A program made the position numbers and the translations under genes. From Taxillus chinensis (lineage: Eukaryota; Streptophyta; Magnoliopsida; Santalales; Loranthaceae), in assembly GCA_023512835.1 (NCBI GenBank), contig CM042088.1:44966771-45030770 (forward strand): DNA of 64,000 nucleotides, given 5' to 3'. This document shows, in pieces, positions 13,039 to 38,200 of the stretch. The stretch's first letter is position 1. Every line of letters starts with the position of its first letter. The notes beneath the pieces were generated by a model that searched no databases, was not told the origin of the DNA, and saw nothing but the letters and a program-made list of their open reading frames with translations.

Positions 13039-15219
13039 ATGAAACCACGAACCAATGAGATATCTAGGACTCAGAAGGCATACCATTTTCAGGGTGAGGG
13101 AGGACACTGGATTCTTATTGCAGGTGGTGCATTAATAAGCACATTATCAATCCGCCTAGGTTACAAGCTGAAACAAGTGCTTGACGCAAAGCAGCAGGAA
13201 CCTAGCAATGGTTTAAAAGGTCTCATGTTATGCGAACTCTATTAAATTTATTTGTATGTTTTTCACTTGTTACCTCTCAAAGTCGTTTTAGTGCAGGAAA
13301 TGGAAAATCCATGGACAAGAAAAAGCCAGGTGGCTATGGGGTGCGTTCGTATTCATATACACAAGACAATGATGCCTGCTTCAATTGCAATCCAGGTACC
13401 AAAAATTTTCATTTCTCAATTCATCAGTTTGTTTTTCGAGGATGGGAGAGCCTGGAGTGTTATAAGTTTTGCTGTTGAGTGGTGACCTTGCTTCATTGTT
13501 TATGTGTAGAGTCTGTTTGTCACAGCTTATGGCGAAGTGCTTTTGATAATTATTTTGAAAATAGTGCTTAGATGATGATTTTACCTATTTGGACATCCTA
13601 AAAAAGGCTAGGAAGAAATATATTTGTAATATATAATGAGCTATTATGAATTAAAATGTATTTACAAAATATTTTTATTTGTGCTTTTTTTGGAAACTCC
13701 CATAAAGTACACTTTTGAGGTCTGCCTCTAACTTCTGTGGTGGATGACTATATATAGGCGTGTTTGTTACAAATTTTGGTTTTTGTTCTGGAAACTCTTA
13801 CTTTTGAATTTGTGTTGAATTGTAATATGATGGGGGTCGATGAGCGGCGGGCTTGGGCGAGTCGTGTGATGGAGGGTTATGGGGGTGTCGAGGGGATGGA
13901 GGGATATGGGGGTGACGAGGGGATGGGGGAACACGACGCGAGAGAGGAACTAGGTTGGAATTCATCCCTATTTGTTGAGCTGACATCATAAGTTAAAGCA
14001 AAAGATAAAATCATATTTAGTTTTTTTTTTTATTAATTATTTACTTAATGCATTATAGAAAATTTTTAGCTAAATATATCTTTTGCTTTTGCTGATGAGT
14101 TAGAGATTCCATCATAATGGATTTGTCTAAAATGTAAATTAACATATAATGTTAATCACAATGCGTATAACCTATCCCTCAGTGGTTACGTTGATCAGTG
14201 AGCTTTGTGAGCTAATCCCTATGACCCATGAAGTCTTGGGGCGTGGGGTTGTTTCAGGTCATTTGACGATGTACTACGTCTCGTTTCCTGGTAGCACACA
14301 AGAAAGATGAGAGGATGAAGAGCCATTTTAGAAAACAAAAAACTGTGTGCAAAACTGTATTCTTATTTGTTTCTTGTATTTTTTATTATTCATTCACATA
14401 TTGCTATCGGCCCTTTTTTTTATATGTTCGATTATCATTACATATCAAATCCGCAAGAAAGGTTTATGTTAGAATTTTCCTCGATTTTTGATGAATTTTG
14501 ATTTGGAAACAGGCATTGTAGACGTGGAGATAAAACACCAACCAAATGGCCAAATTTTGACAGAATCTGGCATGGCACTCGTTTCTGCACCAGTATATAA
14601 TAAAGAGAACGGTGTTATTTGGGCATCATCTCCTGACCGCCTGGAGCAGTCTCTGAAGCCATTTCACCACTCAAACAGCTCAGAGTCCCCATGCGTCTCG
14701 GAGTCTGGTTCCGATATCTTCAGCAAACGGGAAGTGATACAAAAGCTGAGGCAGCAGCTGAAGAAAAGGGATGACATGATACTGGAGATGCAAGACCAAA
14801 TGGTGGAACTACAGAACTCGTTGAACGCCCAGATTTCTCATTCCACTCACTTGCAATCACTTCTTGATGCTGCGAACCAGGAAATCTTCACCTCCGATAG
14901 GGAAATCCAGCGGCTGAGGAAGGCCATTGCGGATCATTGTGTGGGACATGTTAACAATGGTTCAACTGGCGAGCAGCCTTCGAGAAGCAGCCTTGTTGAT
15001 GGATACGCCAATGGAGAACACAATATGAAGGCGGTGGAGAGAGGGAGAGGAGAAGGTGAGAGAATTGAGATGCTGAGGACAGAGGTCGGAGAGTTGAAAG
15101 AAGTGATTGAAGGAAAGGAGTACCTGTTGCAAAGCTACAAGGAGCAGAAGGCAGAGCTCTCAGTGAAGGTGAGGGAGCTACAACAGAGACTGGATTCTCA
15201 GCTGCCCAACATCTTGTAA
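13039..15219 (+). CDS. Unrecognised membrane-segment and coiled-coil protein (328 aa, 3 coding exons)
   Basis: I do not recognise this family by name. Coding exons 13039-13219, 13297-13395 and 14513-15219 sum to 987 nt with clean GT-AG introns. Residues 23-41 (HWILIAGGALISTLSIRLGY) form a likely membrane segment or signal anchor following a basic, Thr/Arg-rich start. Residues ~62-93 are hydrophilic with two close cysteines (DACFNC). Residues ~162-235 and ~277-323 are rich in charged heptads (KREVIQKLRQQLKKRDD; KAELSVKVRELQQRL) and should form coiled coils. This suggests a membrane-tethered dimeric scaffold. A long 5' leader with at least one intron is likely: a splice acceptor lies near 12979, and a five-codon upstream ORF starts at 12990. 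No catalytic motif is visible. Confidence 0.75.
13832..13929 (+). repeat. G-rich 27-bp minisatellite with G-quadruplex potential in an intron
   Basis: GATGGAGGG or a close variant starts at 13868, 13895 and 13922, giving a 27-bp period, each unit containing runs of 3-5 G. Nine or more G runs fall within 100 bases on the plus strand, which is also the transcribed-RNA sense of intron 2 of the surrounding gene. The patch is strikingly GC-rich against its AT-rich intron. Confidence 0.85.
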
Positions 15220-16166
15220 ACGAGCTTCAGTCGGATTGTGTATTCTTGTTTTCTGCTTTTTGATTGTTTCTTTTTCCCTTTTTGAGAGTCCATTTGTGGG
15301 AGGGAGTAAGGGAGAAGCTCTTTTTCTTTTTCGTTTCCTGACTTTTTCTATCGTTACATTGCTGCTGCTGCTGCCTTTTTTCTATAGATATTTTTAGGGG
15401 ATAGAGGGGAAGCAGAGTGAAACTTTAGGGAGAGGGGTGAGAAGTGACAATGTAGGTCCGGGTTTGAATATCTGCCGCCACAAGTTTTATAACATCCACG
15501 ATTTCTCTTGTTGTAATGTTGTCAGGCGAGTAGGCGACCCATTTGTCCATTCCCTTTGGTGTTAGTAACACTGTTTGAGACGTTGAGTTGAGCCGCCCCA
15601 TGCATGGTTATATTTGCTGCATGTAGGCTCGGTCATTCAACTGGTCGCTGAATGTCCCAAAAAAATGTGGAGAAATTTGTTAATAAAAAATAATTGCTAT
15701 ACATTAAGAGTGACATTTTTTTTTTGACTTTTAGTTTTAGTTTTAAATGGAAAATAATATAAATGTTTTGGGCGGGGCATAATGCCATCAAATTATGACG
15801 AGTCTTGTCATAAATTATTATTATTTAAATAAAATATTATTAAACTAATTGCATACACTAGAGTACTAGTGATAAAATAATATTCAATGATTCATGTTTT
15901 TAAGAGTATTTCTAATACATATTCTATTACGTTATATATATAGCAAATGATCAAAATCCCCCCTCCCTCTAATATAGTGCTCTACCGCTTCATTTTAGCA
16001 CCAAGTGTCATAGCATTATTGTTGTGTTATGTATATATTATTATTTTAATCTCTTAAATAGGAAACCCCCTCCTCTGACCTACCAGTCACAACGTGATTC
16101 TTTTTTACAATCACACATACACACATTTACATAACACTAAACTATTATAATAAGGAAATCAACAAT
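15220..16166. other. 3' untranslated and intergenic sequence
   Basis: The first ~400 bases are the probable 3' untranslated region of the coiled-coil gene. Beyond about 15660 the sequence is AT-rich and I see no gene in it. Confidence 0.5.
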
Positions 16167-16560
16167 GTGTCAATGCTCATACTCCTCAAATGCCCTTGCC
16201 ACCATCGATCCACATCCCTAACCTCATACCCCACTTCCAATGACAGTTGTGGAGCTGTCCTTTCATTAGTGAATTCGAACTTCATGGCCCTAGCTTACAA
16301 GGACATTCTCTACCTCATCTTCAAGAACCTTTCGATCTTCGACTTAGGTCATGCAATGTGTGTTCTAGCTTTGGTGGGTAGTGGCTTTGGACAAGAAGGT
16401 AGTGGTCAAAGCCTTTAAGGTGTCATGGAGGTTGAAGAAGGTGGTGGGAGTCCCAACTTCGATAAGTTCAAATTTTGGAAGGATACAATATCAAACCAAA
16501 CCAATAAGGCTTAATTCCAATAAAATGTCATTGGCTATATGAATCAAAGAAAATATAAAA
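16167..16560 (+). pseudogene. F-box/LysM protein pseudogene fragment
   Basis: The frame from 16167 contains NSNFMALAYKDILYLIF followed by KNLSIFDLGHAMCV, which fits an F-box (L..IF..L...DLA.A.CV). A frame change then gives VALDKKVVVKAFKVSWRLKK and VVGVPTS, and a further change gives KFWKDTIS; the order matches the F-box to FWRD segment of plant F-box/LysM proteins (Arabidopsis At1g55000 type, recalled). No LysM domain follows and stop codons appear, so this is a 5' fragment of a dead copy. Assignment rests on recalled family patterns and should be searched. Confidence 0.5.
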
Positions 16561-16599
16561 CATATATTTGATCTAAATCATGTGTTCTTTGTTTCAAAT

Positions 16600-17740
16600 G
16601 TTTTTATTAGTTATCATTTTTTCTTTCAAATTTAGTAATTTTAATTTTTTTGTTACTTTTTTTATCTGAGTCATTTTTGTCTTTCTTTCACTAGTTGTGT
16701 ATCAATGTACTCCACCCTATTAACAAGTATATACATTGGCCTATTTCATAAATGGTTAAACAACGCAAGTGATTCTCTTTTGTCTTATCTACAATTGGAG
16801 CTACTCCAGTAACGAATATTCTCATTTTAAATCTTGTCTATCATAGTCTTTGTACATATTTATCTTAACATTCACATCCTAGTGATATTGAGTTTTTATA
16901 CGTGTTGTTTTTTGTTAGCTCAATACTTTATTCTGTATAATAAATAAGGTATAACAAGTGTCTTATAAAACATTTCTTTCAAATGCAATGACATTGTGGT
17001 TATATAAAACCCTTATTGCACTTATCCGCTTAAGTCACGGCTTTAATACTATGGTTGACATTACATCAGACTCTCTATTTTGGTAAGTTATTTAGCATAT
17101 GTACTCAAAACATTATATGATTTGTATCTGTTGATCATCAAATTTAATAATATTTTGTTTATTATTCATTCATTTCCTAAACTTACATTTTATATATTTA
17201 CTTTTTGATCCGCTTAATCTAAAATCATAAGCTTGTAAAGTTTGTCATCATAATTTCAATTTTTTCTAACCCCTTATTTAGTATCATTGATTAAAACAAT
17301 ATCATCAACGAACATACATGCACTATCGTATATCCTCATAAATATTTTTGGATATATAATCCATTATTATTGTAAATAGCAAATGACTCGAGGCTGATTC
17401 TTGATTCACTCTTATTTAATTGGAAACTCACTCGTTAATCTATCACTAGTTATAGCATTTGTTACAATTCTATCATGCATATCATTTATTAAATTCATTG
17501 TTTGATATGAACTAATTTCTTTTTCAAACTCATCGAAACATATCTCTAATAATGTCATAAACTTTTTCCAAATTCACGAAGATCACGTGTAAATTATTTG
17601 TTGTCACTTAAAACATTTCAATATGTCGTTTTAATATATGGTTCGTTTCCATAGTAGATATTCCATCCGTAAATATTTTGTCATAATGGAATAATATATT
17701 ATTCTCTCTTTTTTAAGCTTCTCTTATTAATTTTAAAAAT
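16600..17740 (-). mobile_element. Decayed LINE (L1-type) reverse-transcriptase remnant
   Basis: Reading the minus strand across several frames recovers the order of plant L1 reverse transcriptase: STMETNHILKRH (RSTMEAI-like), NLHVIFVNLEKVYD (FIDLEKAYDRVP-like), DRLTSEFPI, then CMFVDDIVLIND (FADD active-site block), FRLSGSKSKYIKCKF, and a C-terminal stretch with a DRQDLK..E and SLLE-type pattern. Multiple stops and frameshifts show it is long inactive. Only the pol part is visible; no target-site duplication was identified. Confidence 0.85.
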
Positions 17741-31286
<13,546 letters not shown>

Positions 31287-32252
31287 TGGAATGGATCGGG
31301 AAGGCTTGTTTTGGAGGGGGCTTTGAATTCACAACCCCAATTTCTATTTTTCAGGTGACCTAACAATACGGATGAACAAATGATACAGATGAAAATTACT
31401 AAGAACAGATATTGGGGAATAGGGGGCTGGTTGTTTCCACCCATTTCTAAACTATGCATTCCTGAACAAAACAAATGTTCGATTTGCACGTTTACCTTTA
31501 CGTTCTCGAAAACGTTTTATTTTAAACAAAAAAAATGATGGCTATCCTGCAAACAAAGTCAACATGGGATCTATTCGCCCTTACAAGTTTTAATATATTA
31601 TTCTAATTCTTTTGTGGTTTTTTATTTCAACTTTGCTTTATAAAACATTATCTTTAGTGCTTTCATAAAATACTATTTTTTGGTATTCTTTTTTAATGAA
31701 GAGATAAATAAAAATAGAATTAATGTAGGAGAAATATAATTTAGAGAAACGAAAGTATGGAACACTTTTTTTGTATTATTTTATATAGGGAGAAATAAAA
31801 AACATTGGAAAAATATTATTTAAAGAAGGTGCTTGTAAAATAGGACAAACATTATTTTGATTCCTTCATATTTTTAAAAATTTTTATATAGAGAGATAAA
31901 TGGTAAACTTTTTATGTGAAATTATAATAAATAATATCAATTAAAATTAAAAAATATTTATTAAAGTCATAATATTATAACTTATACTAATCTTTTTAAG
32001 TAACTTAATAATGAAATTATGAAATTTTCAATTAATATTAATTAAATAAACTATTTTGTGCCACTTTTAAAATTTCAAAATAATAATACATTGATAAGAT
32101 AATTTAAATTAATTCCTATGTTTTTATAATAATTTAATATTAATTTTGTAAAATATTTTTTGTCCCCTATATAAAAATAGTAAACGAATGGCGTCAGAAG
32201 TGATGTCAGCCTGGTCAAGTGGAGTTTCTAGATGAAAATGAGACGTAGCATT
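31287..32252. other. Intergenic region between AlaRS and CYP89A
   Basis: The first ~200 bases are the AlaRS 3' untranslated region; the rest is AT-rich with no supported gene. The last 100 bases before the P450 TATA box rise in GC content. Confidence 0.5.
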
Positions 32253-32259
32253 TATAAAA
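32253..32259 (+). promoter_or_regulatory. Probable TATA box of the CYP89A gene
   Basis: TATAAAA lies 74 bases before the ATG, a spacing that would give a leader of roughly 40 bases. It is the clearest core promoter element in the window; assignment is by position only. Confidence 0.6.
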
Positions 32260-32326
32260 CCCAGCCAGACCCGGTCACCCAGATAGTAGGGAGTGAAGAA
32301 TAGCCAGAAAAAAATAGAGGAGGAGG

Positions 32327-34027
32327 ATGATGATGATGATGGAGATGAGCTGGTTCGTCCTCGTCCTTGCTCTCTGCATCCCCGCTCTCCTCATATCCTT
32401 CTACGACCTCCTCTCCGTCTTCCTCTTCTCCAACAAAAGCCGCCGGAAGCTCGCTCCTCCTCTACCTCCGGGACCCCCCTCCGTCCCTTTCCTCACCAAC
32501 TGGCTGTGGCTCTTCCGATCCTTCTCCATCTCCAAGCTCGAATCCACCCTCCGACCCCTCCACGCCAAGCACGGCCCGGTGGTCTCCCTCCGAATCGGCC
32601 CCCGCACCTCCATCTTCGTCGCCTCCCACGAACTCGCCCACCGCGCCCTCGTCCAGAACGGCGCCGTCTTCGCCGACCGACCACCGCCCCTCCCGGCCTC
32701 CCGCGTCCTCAGCTCCGACCGCCACAACATCAGCTCCTCCGCCTACGGCCCCAAGTGGCGCCTCTTCCGCCGAAACCTCACCTCCCAGATCCTCCACCCT
32801 TCCCGCCTCCCCTCCTACTCCGCCGTCCGCCGCCGCTCCCTCGCCCTCCTCGTCCGCCGCTTCCGATCGGAGGAGGAAAAACAACGACAGCCCCCCGTTG
32901 TCGTCTTCGTCGACCACTTCAGGCCTGCCATCTTCCTGCTCCTCGCTCTCATGTGCTTCGGCGACGACGCAAACCTCGGCGAGGACGAGGTAGGCAACAT
33001 CATTCAGGTTCAACAGCGGGGCCTACTTTCCATGAGCCGCTTCTGGCCCATCAATTTTTTCCCAACACTCATCAGTAAAGTCGCGTTCCGGGGTCGGTGG
33101 GAGGAGCTGATGAGGCAGCTGAAGGACCGCGAGAGCATTTACGTGCCTCTGATCAGAAACAGGGCTCGCAATCGCAATCGCAATCGCAATCTCAATAGCA
33201 ATAGCAATAGCAATAGCAATAGTGAAGCTGGCTACAAGCAGCTGAAACAGGGGCACCCGGGCGGCTTCCTCTGCTACGTGGACACGCTGCTGGATATGGA
33301 GCTTCCGGAGGAAGGGAACCGGAAGTTGACGGAAGGAGAAATGGTGAGTATGTGCGCCGAGTTCTTCGTGGCCGGCACCGACACCACCACCTCCGCGTTG
33401 CAGTGGACCATGGCAAATTTAGTCAAGTACCCGCACGTCCAGGAAAGAGTGTACGCTGAGGTGAGGGAGGTTATGGTCGAAAAGCATGCTGGTGGGGGTG
33501 GTGGGTTTGTTGGGGTGGGGGTGGAGGAGGAGGATTTGGGTAAGATGCCGTATCTGAAGGCGGTGACGCTGGAGTCGCTGCGGCGGCACCCGCCGGGGCA
33601 CCTGGTGGTGCCACACTCGGTGACGGAGGAGGTGGAGCTGGGCGGATATGCAGTGCCGTGCGGGGGCGTGTCTGTGAATTTTATGGTGGCGGAGATGGGT
33701 TTGGACCCCAAGGTGTGGGAGGACCCGTTGGCGTTCAAGCCGGAGAGGTTCCTGGACGGTGGCGGGAAATGTGTGGGGTTTGATCTCACGGGGAACAGGG
33801 GGATCAAGATGATGCCGTTTGGTGCCGGGAGGAGGATATGCCCGGGGCTGGACTTGGCGGTCCTGCATTTGGAGTGGTTTTTGGCCAATTTGGTTTGGGA
33901 GTATGAGTGGAGGTGCGTGGATGGAGAGGAAGTGGATATGTCGGAGAAGCAGGAGTTAACTGTGATGATGAAGAAGCCACTGCGAGCCCAGTTGTTGTCT
34001 CGCAGGCCAAAAAACTGTAGCTTATAG
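32327..34027 (+). CDS. Cytochrome P450, CYP89A-like (566 aa, intronless)
   Basis: A haem monooxygenase anchored in the ER membrane by its N-terminal hydrophobic helix (residues ~6-34), followed by the Pro hinge PPLPPGPPSVPF. Visible motifs: LHAKHGPVVSLRIGPR and ALVQNGAVFADRPP (typical of CYP89), I-helix AGTDTT from residue 349, ExxR at 416-419 (ESLRRHPPGH), PERF, and the haem loop PFGAGRRICPG with Cys505. Arabidopsis CYP89A9 acts on chlorophyll catabolites, but the substrate of this copy cannot be read from sequence. At 566 aa it is about 50 residues longer than usual CYP89A proteins: a hexanucleotide expansion gives an Arg-Asn/Asn-Ser run at ~281-301, and a Gly-rich insert follows the I-helix region. 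The gene is strongly GC-rich and has a run of five ATG codons at its start. Confidence 0.93.
   Translation: MMMMMEMSWFVLVLALCIPALLISFYDLLSVFLFSNKSRRKLAPPLPPGPPSVPFLTNWLWLFRSFSISKLESTLRPLHAKHGPVVSLRIGPRTSIFVASHELAHRALVQNGAVFADRPPPLPASRVLSSDRHNISSSAYGPKWRLFRRNLTSQILHPSRLPSYSAVRRRSLALLVRRFRSEEEKQRQPPVVVFVDHFRPAIFLLLALMCFGDDANLGEDEVGNIIQVQQRGLLSMSRFWPINFFPTLISKVAFRGRWEELMRQLKDRESIYVPLIRNRARNRNRNRNLNSNSNSNSNSEAGYKQLKQGHPGGFLCYVDTLLDMELPEEGNRKLTEGEMVSMCAEFFVAGTDTTTSALQWTMANLVKYPHVQERVYAEVREVMVEKHAGGGGGFVGVGVEEEDLGKMPYLKAVTLESLRRHPPGHLVVPHSVTEEVELGGYAVPCGGVSVNFMVAEMGLDPKVWEDPLAFKPERFLDGGGKCVGFDLTGNRGIKMMPFGAGRRICPGLDLAVLHLEWFLANLVWEYEWRCVDGEEVDMSEKQELTVMMKKPLRAQLLSRRPKNCSL
33167..33222 (+). repeat. 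Coding hexanucleotide repeat in CYP89A
   Basis: CGCAAT units pass into AGCAAT units, translated as alternating Arg-Asn and then Asn-Ser pairs. It lies in a surface region just upstream of the conserved VDTLLD segment. The period of six keeps the reading frame for any copy number. Confidence 0.92.
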
Positions 34028-34200
34028 GTAGGTGGTGGTGGTGGTTGTCTTCCTTCTTTTTGTTTATGGGAATAAGCTATAATATGTAGGTGGTGATGGT
34101 GGTGGCCTTCTATTTCTGTGTGGGAATTGTTGTCTCGCAGACCAAAGTTATAGATAGGTGGGTATGTGGTGGTCTTCCTTTTATTTCTACATGGGAAATG
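34027..34200. repeat. Triplicated segment at the 3' end of CYP89A
   Basis: Three related blocks follow the stop codon: GTAGGTGG(T/A)..GTCTTCC..TGGGAA at about 34027-34071, 34086-34126 and 34156-34198. The last one is preceded at 34126 by a copy of TTGTTGTCTCGCAG, the last coding bases of the gene (33992 onward). A local duplication across the stop codon explains this. Confidence 0.75.
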
Positions 34201-35247
34201 TCTGTGCAGTGTCACACACCCTGCAAGATATACTAAGAACTAAGCAACTTCGTGTGATCAAATGCCTGCCTTTAGGCCGGTTATAGATAGGTGGGTATGT
34301 TTGCTGTTTTTTATGTGTTTTCTGTACCCGTGTTACCACTTATGATATGCCCTTCTGCGAGCGTGCAACGTTTGTGATACACTCATTCTGCAGTAGCAGG
34401 ATGTCGGCTTGACTTTCCCGTCGCATTTATTATATTTTTAATGATGTTAATTTTCAAATTTTATAATATAAAAATTGATAATTATAGGTACGGAACACAT
34501 TAAATTTTGTTACTTTGACACGCATGATTAAGAATGTGTTCGGAATTAGTCAAAATAGATTATAAACATGAGATGACTAATTCCTAAGAATCTGTCAAAA
34601 CTTCGCAAGGTGATCCTAATAACAGCGGGACAAGGAAGATAGGAGATGAAGAACATTAGCTCTATACTGTTATTGCTGGAAATAACTTGAAATTTTCAGT
34701 ATGGCTCTAGGAGCATGTTAGTATGGCTCTAAGAGTATATTTAGTATCTGGATTCAAAAATAATTTTATGTTTTTGAATTCAAAAAACAAAAAATTATTT
34801 TTTATATGGTGACTGTTTTTAAAAATAGTTTTTAAACACAAGTTATTTTTAAAAACAATCAACAGAAAATATATTTTTACTATTTTTGTTTTTGCTAAAA
34901 ATAATTTTATGTTTTCATCCTGCTCTCAAACAAAAAGTATTTTTAATTTGTCAAAACACAATTTGTAAAAGTACTTTACAAAAATAATTTTATGTTATCA
35001 GTGGATTTCAGGATCAAGATCAAAATCACATCAATAGATCCAGGCAGCCACTATCAAAGGCCACCATGTTCTTTTCAAGGACTGGGCCAGTTTGTGATGA
35101 TACAGCCTAGTGCAGATGCATATACATCCGTGTTATATATCTGACTCCAGATCATTTCTAATTGCCTATGTAGAAGATGCTGACCAGTGTACATAAGAGA
35201 CGGCTACTATGATTTCCATTGAGAAGCCACTTATCCTTCAACTTAGA
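34201..35247. other. Convergent intergenic region between CYP89A and TFB4
   Basis: AT-rich sequence with repeated AAAAATAATTTTATG words (about 34759, 34909 and 34980) that suggest a decayed MITE or foldback. It includes the 3' untranslated regions of both flanking genes. No gene is supported. Confidence 0.45.
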
Positions 35248-38200
35248 TCATGCCTCCTCCGTGGCTTTTCTCTTCCTATCTGATGACGCAGATGCTGTCT
35301 CTGATTGAGCCTGACCAAAGATCGACCTGCATATCAGCACCTCCTCATCAGAGAAATTACTATAGTAACTCTAGATGTATTTGATTTAATTTAATCGGGA
35401 TTCAGACAAGATAAACTCTTATGAACGCGGAGTGTGCGTGTTAGAAATTGGTTCCCAATAAGCATTAACACCACAGAATGGTTATACCCCAAAATCAGAA
35501 AACAGCTGTATGAACTATGAAAAACCAAGCCTTTCACCACAACTTGAGCATGATTTTTTCAGGTTCCATAATTATTTGTTTCAGTCCAACACTAGTACGT
35601 AAAAAACTTAATCTACAATAGATTGATCCAGGTTTTTTTTCATCTATAAACCCAGCAAGCGATGAAATATTCAACTTAGACCACAGAATGGTAATTTCCC
35701 AGATTCATACAACAGTTCTACCAGCTATGGAAAAAAAACAATTAGCAGATTTAATTAGGTGAACCATCAATAATTCAATAACACTGGAAAGGCAACAACT
35801 TACCCACAGGTTGAACATTTTTTCTGATGTGCACAGAATATGGACAAGCAAACTGAACATATGTAGCCCACTTCAATTGAGTTTTTATGGCAAAAACACC
35901 TGCAATTTAAACAGATTTCATTTAGCCGAACTGTGATAAAAGAGGGGAATAAGTAAAAGAAAGAATCAAAGAATTGACTATCACATCTCATATATGAAGA
36001 AGATACATGCTCTGACATCACATCAGCATCATTAGATTTCATTGAAAAAGCATGATGTCTTCACCAATAAAAAAAAACAGATAAGCTAATCTAGTGCAAC
36101 CCTATCCCCTGCACCTCGACAGAACGGGTATTGGGGAAGCGAAATGTACAAATGTTTGACTACTTCTGTAAAAGCCTTAAGTACCATTCCCATGCCTTCA
36201 AACATGTAGTGGTTTCTTGGAACGAGCATTAGAAAGTTAGCTGCTCCGTAACAGTTTGACATGAGCAATTCAGATGCCGAAGTGTAACACACTAAACGCA
36301 AGCATTACTAGATTCCCAGTTTCAGTCTGATTTAAATGTAAACATAGCATTTTAGATACCACATGGGATGACGTAATCCTTTTCGCCAGAAAATGGTGGC
36401 ATGAGATTCAATGAAGCATAGCACCATCCTGATATTGTAAAATTTCTTAATGTGCTTTAGTAATTTAGTTCATTTCATATCTCATATGAAGCAAAGAAGA
36501 GGTAGATTCAACCATGAGATATTATGAATAAGCTCCTATCTATGAATAAGATCATAGATAGGAGTGGCTCCTCAAGCTGCAGTACTTGTAATCAATCCGC
36601 ATCTTCTCGTCTCTATTAGTTGTGGAGGTAGAAGGGACTCAATTCCCCAGATTAAGAGAACACAATAAAATAATAAATCCTTTCAACAAAGGATCTTGTT
36701 TTTCTAAGGTATTGTGTTTCAGACTTAAAAAATCATACAAAAGTAACAAATCTCAAATATTTTGTAACGAGGAACACAAACACATCTCTTAGTTTTGTCA
36801 ACAATCCAAGCCTTCATAATAACACATCTTCAAACTTGAAAAATATGCATATAATTACACTAAAAGGATGCTAAGGCGTGACTGCATTTACCCATGCAAT
36901 CGTCCCATAATCAAGACACTGTTTGGTTTAACGACTAAATAGTTGGCCACCAAAAAGACTCTAAAGCCTATCAAATCAGCCATCACTGCATAGGCCCGCA
37001 TTTTGGTCACATGCCTCACATTCTTCAGGTTTTGGGTGTAGATTATCAGCACAGAGCTGCTCCCACTGGCAGCTTCTTTGCTGGTGATCTAATAAGTGAT
37101 GGTCCATAGTTTTCCTTCGCGCTCGGTAAGGTTGCAGTCTAAAAATGAAATATGGAATTCAGGGATTTTATAGGTAAGTTTTGTTTCCAAAGATATCAAT
37201 CAAATATAAAATGAGGCATCATCAGTGCACATTAACCCCTAGAGTGGGGAACATGGTTTTTTCTTAACCAATAAATCCACAAGTCAATCACATGCAATTG
37301 AATTAAAGGTCTAAATTTTAAATTTTTGTGTTAATTTTTGAAACACAGGTTCATGTTGGTGCAGGGTGACCACCTAAGATTTCTGAAACCTAAATTTGAC
37401 ATTGATAATTCAAGATTCAAGTTTGAATTCCCCATAAGTTATTGGCTTGCTGCAGTGGCATTGCTGGAGTAGACATCAGCAGAGTCAAATGAAATAAATA
37501 TTCCTTCAAGCTACAGCTAAATCTATCAAGACCCAAAACAAAGTGGTGCAGAGTGATGGAAAGAAATAATTATTTTCTGGGTTTTATGCAAAGAACACAA
37601 TAGATCGAGTTTTGAAGGGGTAGAAATAGGGATTCAGGGGGTTAAGGAGGAGGTTTGGACATTCTTATGTAATGTAATTGTTTTTTGTGAGATTCCAAGG
37701 CCAATGGATAGTTTAGATGTTATTATTTTATTATGTTTGGCGTAATTTGTTACGTTTTTGGTGACTTTATTTAATAAAATGTTTTTTCCTGATAAAAAAA
37801 AGTAAAGAGAGAGAGAGAGAGGATGCGGTCCATGTTTAGTGGATGACAGTTTGGTTTTTAAACCAACAGTGCCATAATACTAGGCCGACCATGTGGGAGT
37901 TAATGCGGATTGCCAGAGTGTCCCTTACCCCGTATAATTGTCCTTCTATTTTATACAGTCTAGATCTTCCGGATAAATCAAAGTGAATAAGTAAAATTGA
38001 CTCTACTGAAGGCTTAAGGTATGAAGAATCAACTTCCAAATTAGGTAAAAACATTTTCGTCCACTTCTTGAATAGAAAATAAAGACAGAGTTTAGCATTA
38101 TAAGTCCAAGTGTATTGCTGTAACAAAATTGACTTACGAGGCACGAAAATCCACTCCTGTAGGCTTTGGGAGTTGTAAAAAGCTACGGCAATGCAAATCA

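Noticed and set aside
14161..14330. tRNA- or SINE-like segment with a TCAGTGGTTACG word
   Set aside because: The A- and B-box spacing does not fit well and no A-tail or target duplication was found, so I do not call it a SINE.
33274..34215. 313-residue open frame on the minus strand opposite CYP89A, plus other long frames at 32293-33078, 32367-32993 and 32462-33013
   Set aside because: They are composition shadows of the GC-rich P450 gene. Their translations are low-complexity (Pro/Ser/Arg or Gly/Glu runs) and contain no domain, while the sense frame has all P450 motifs.
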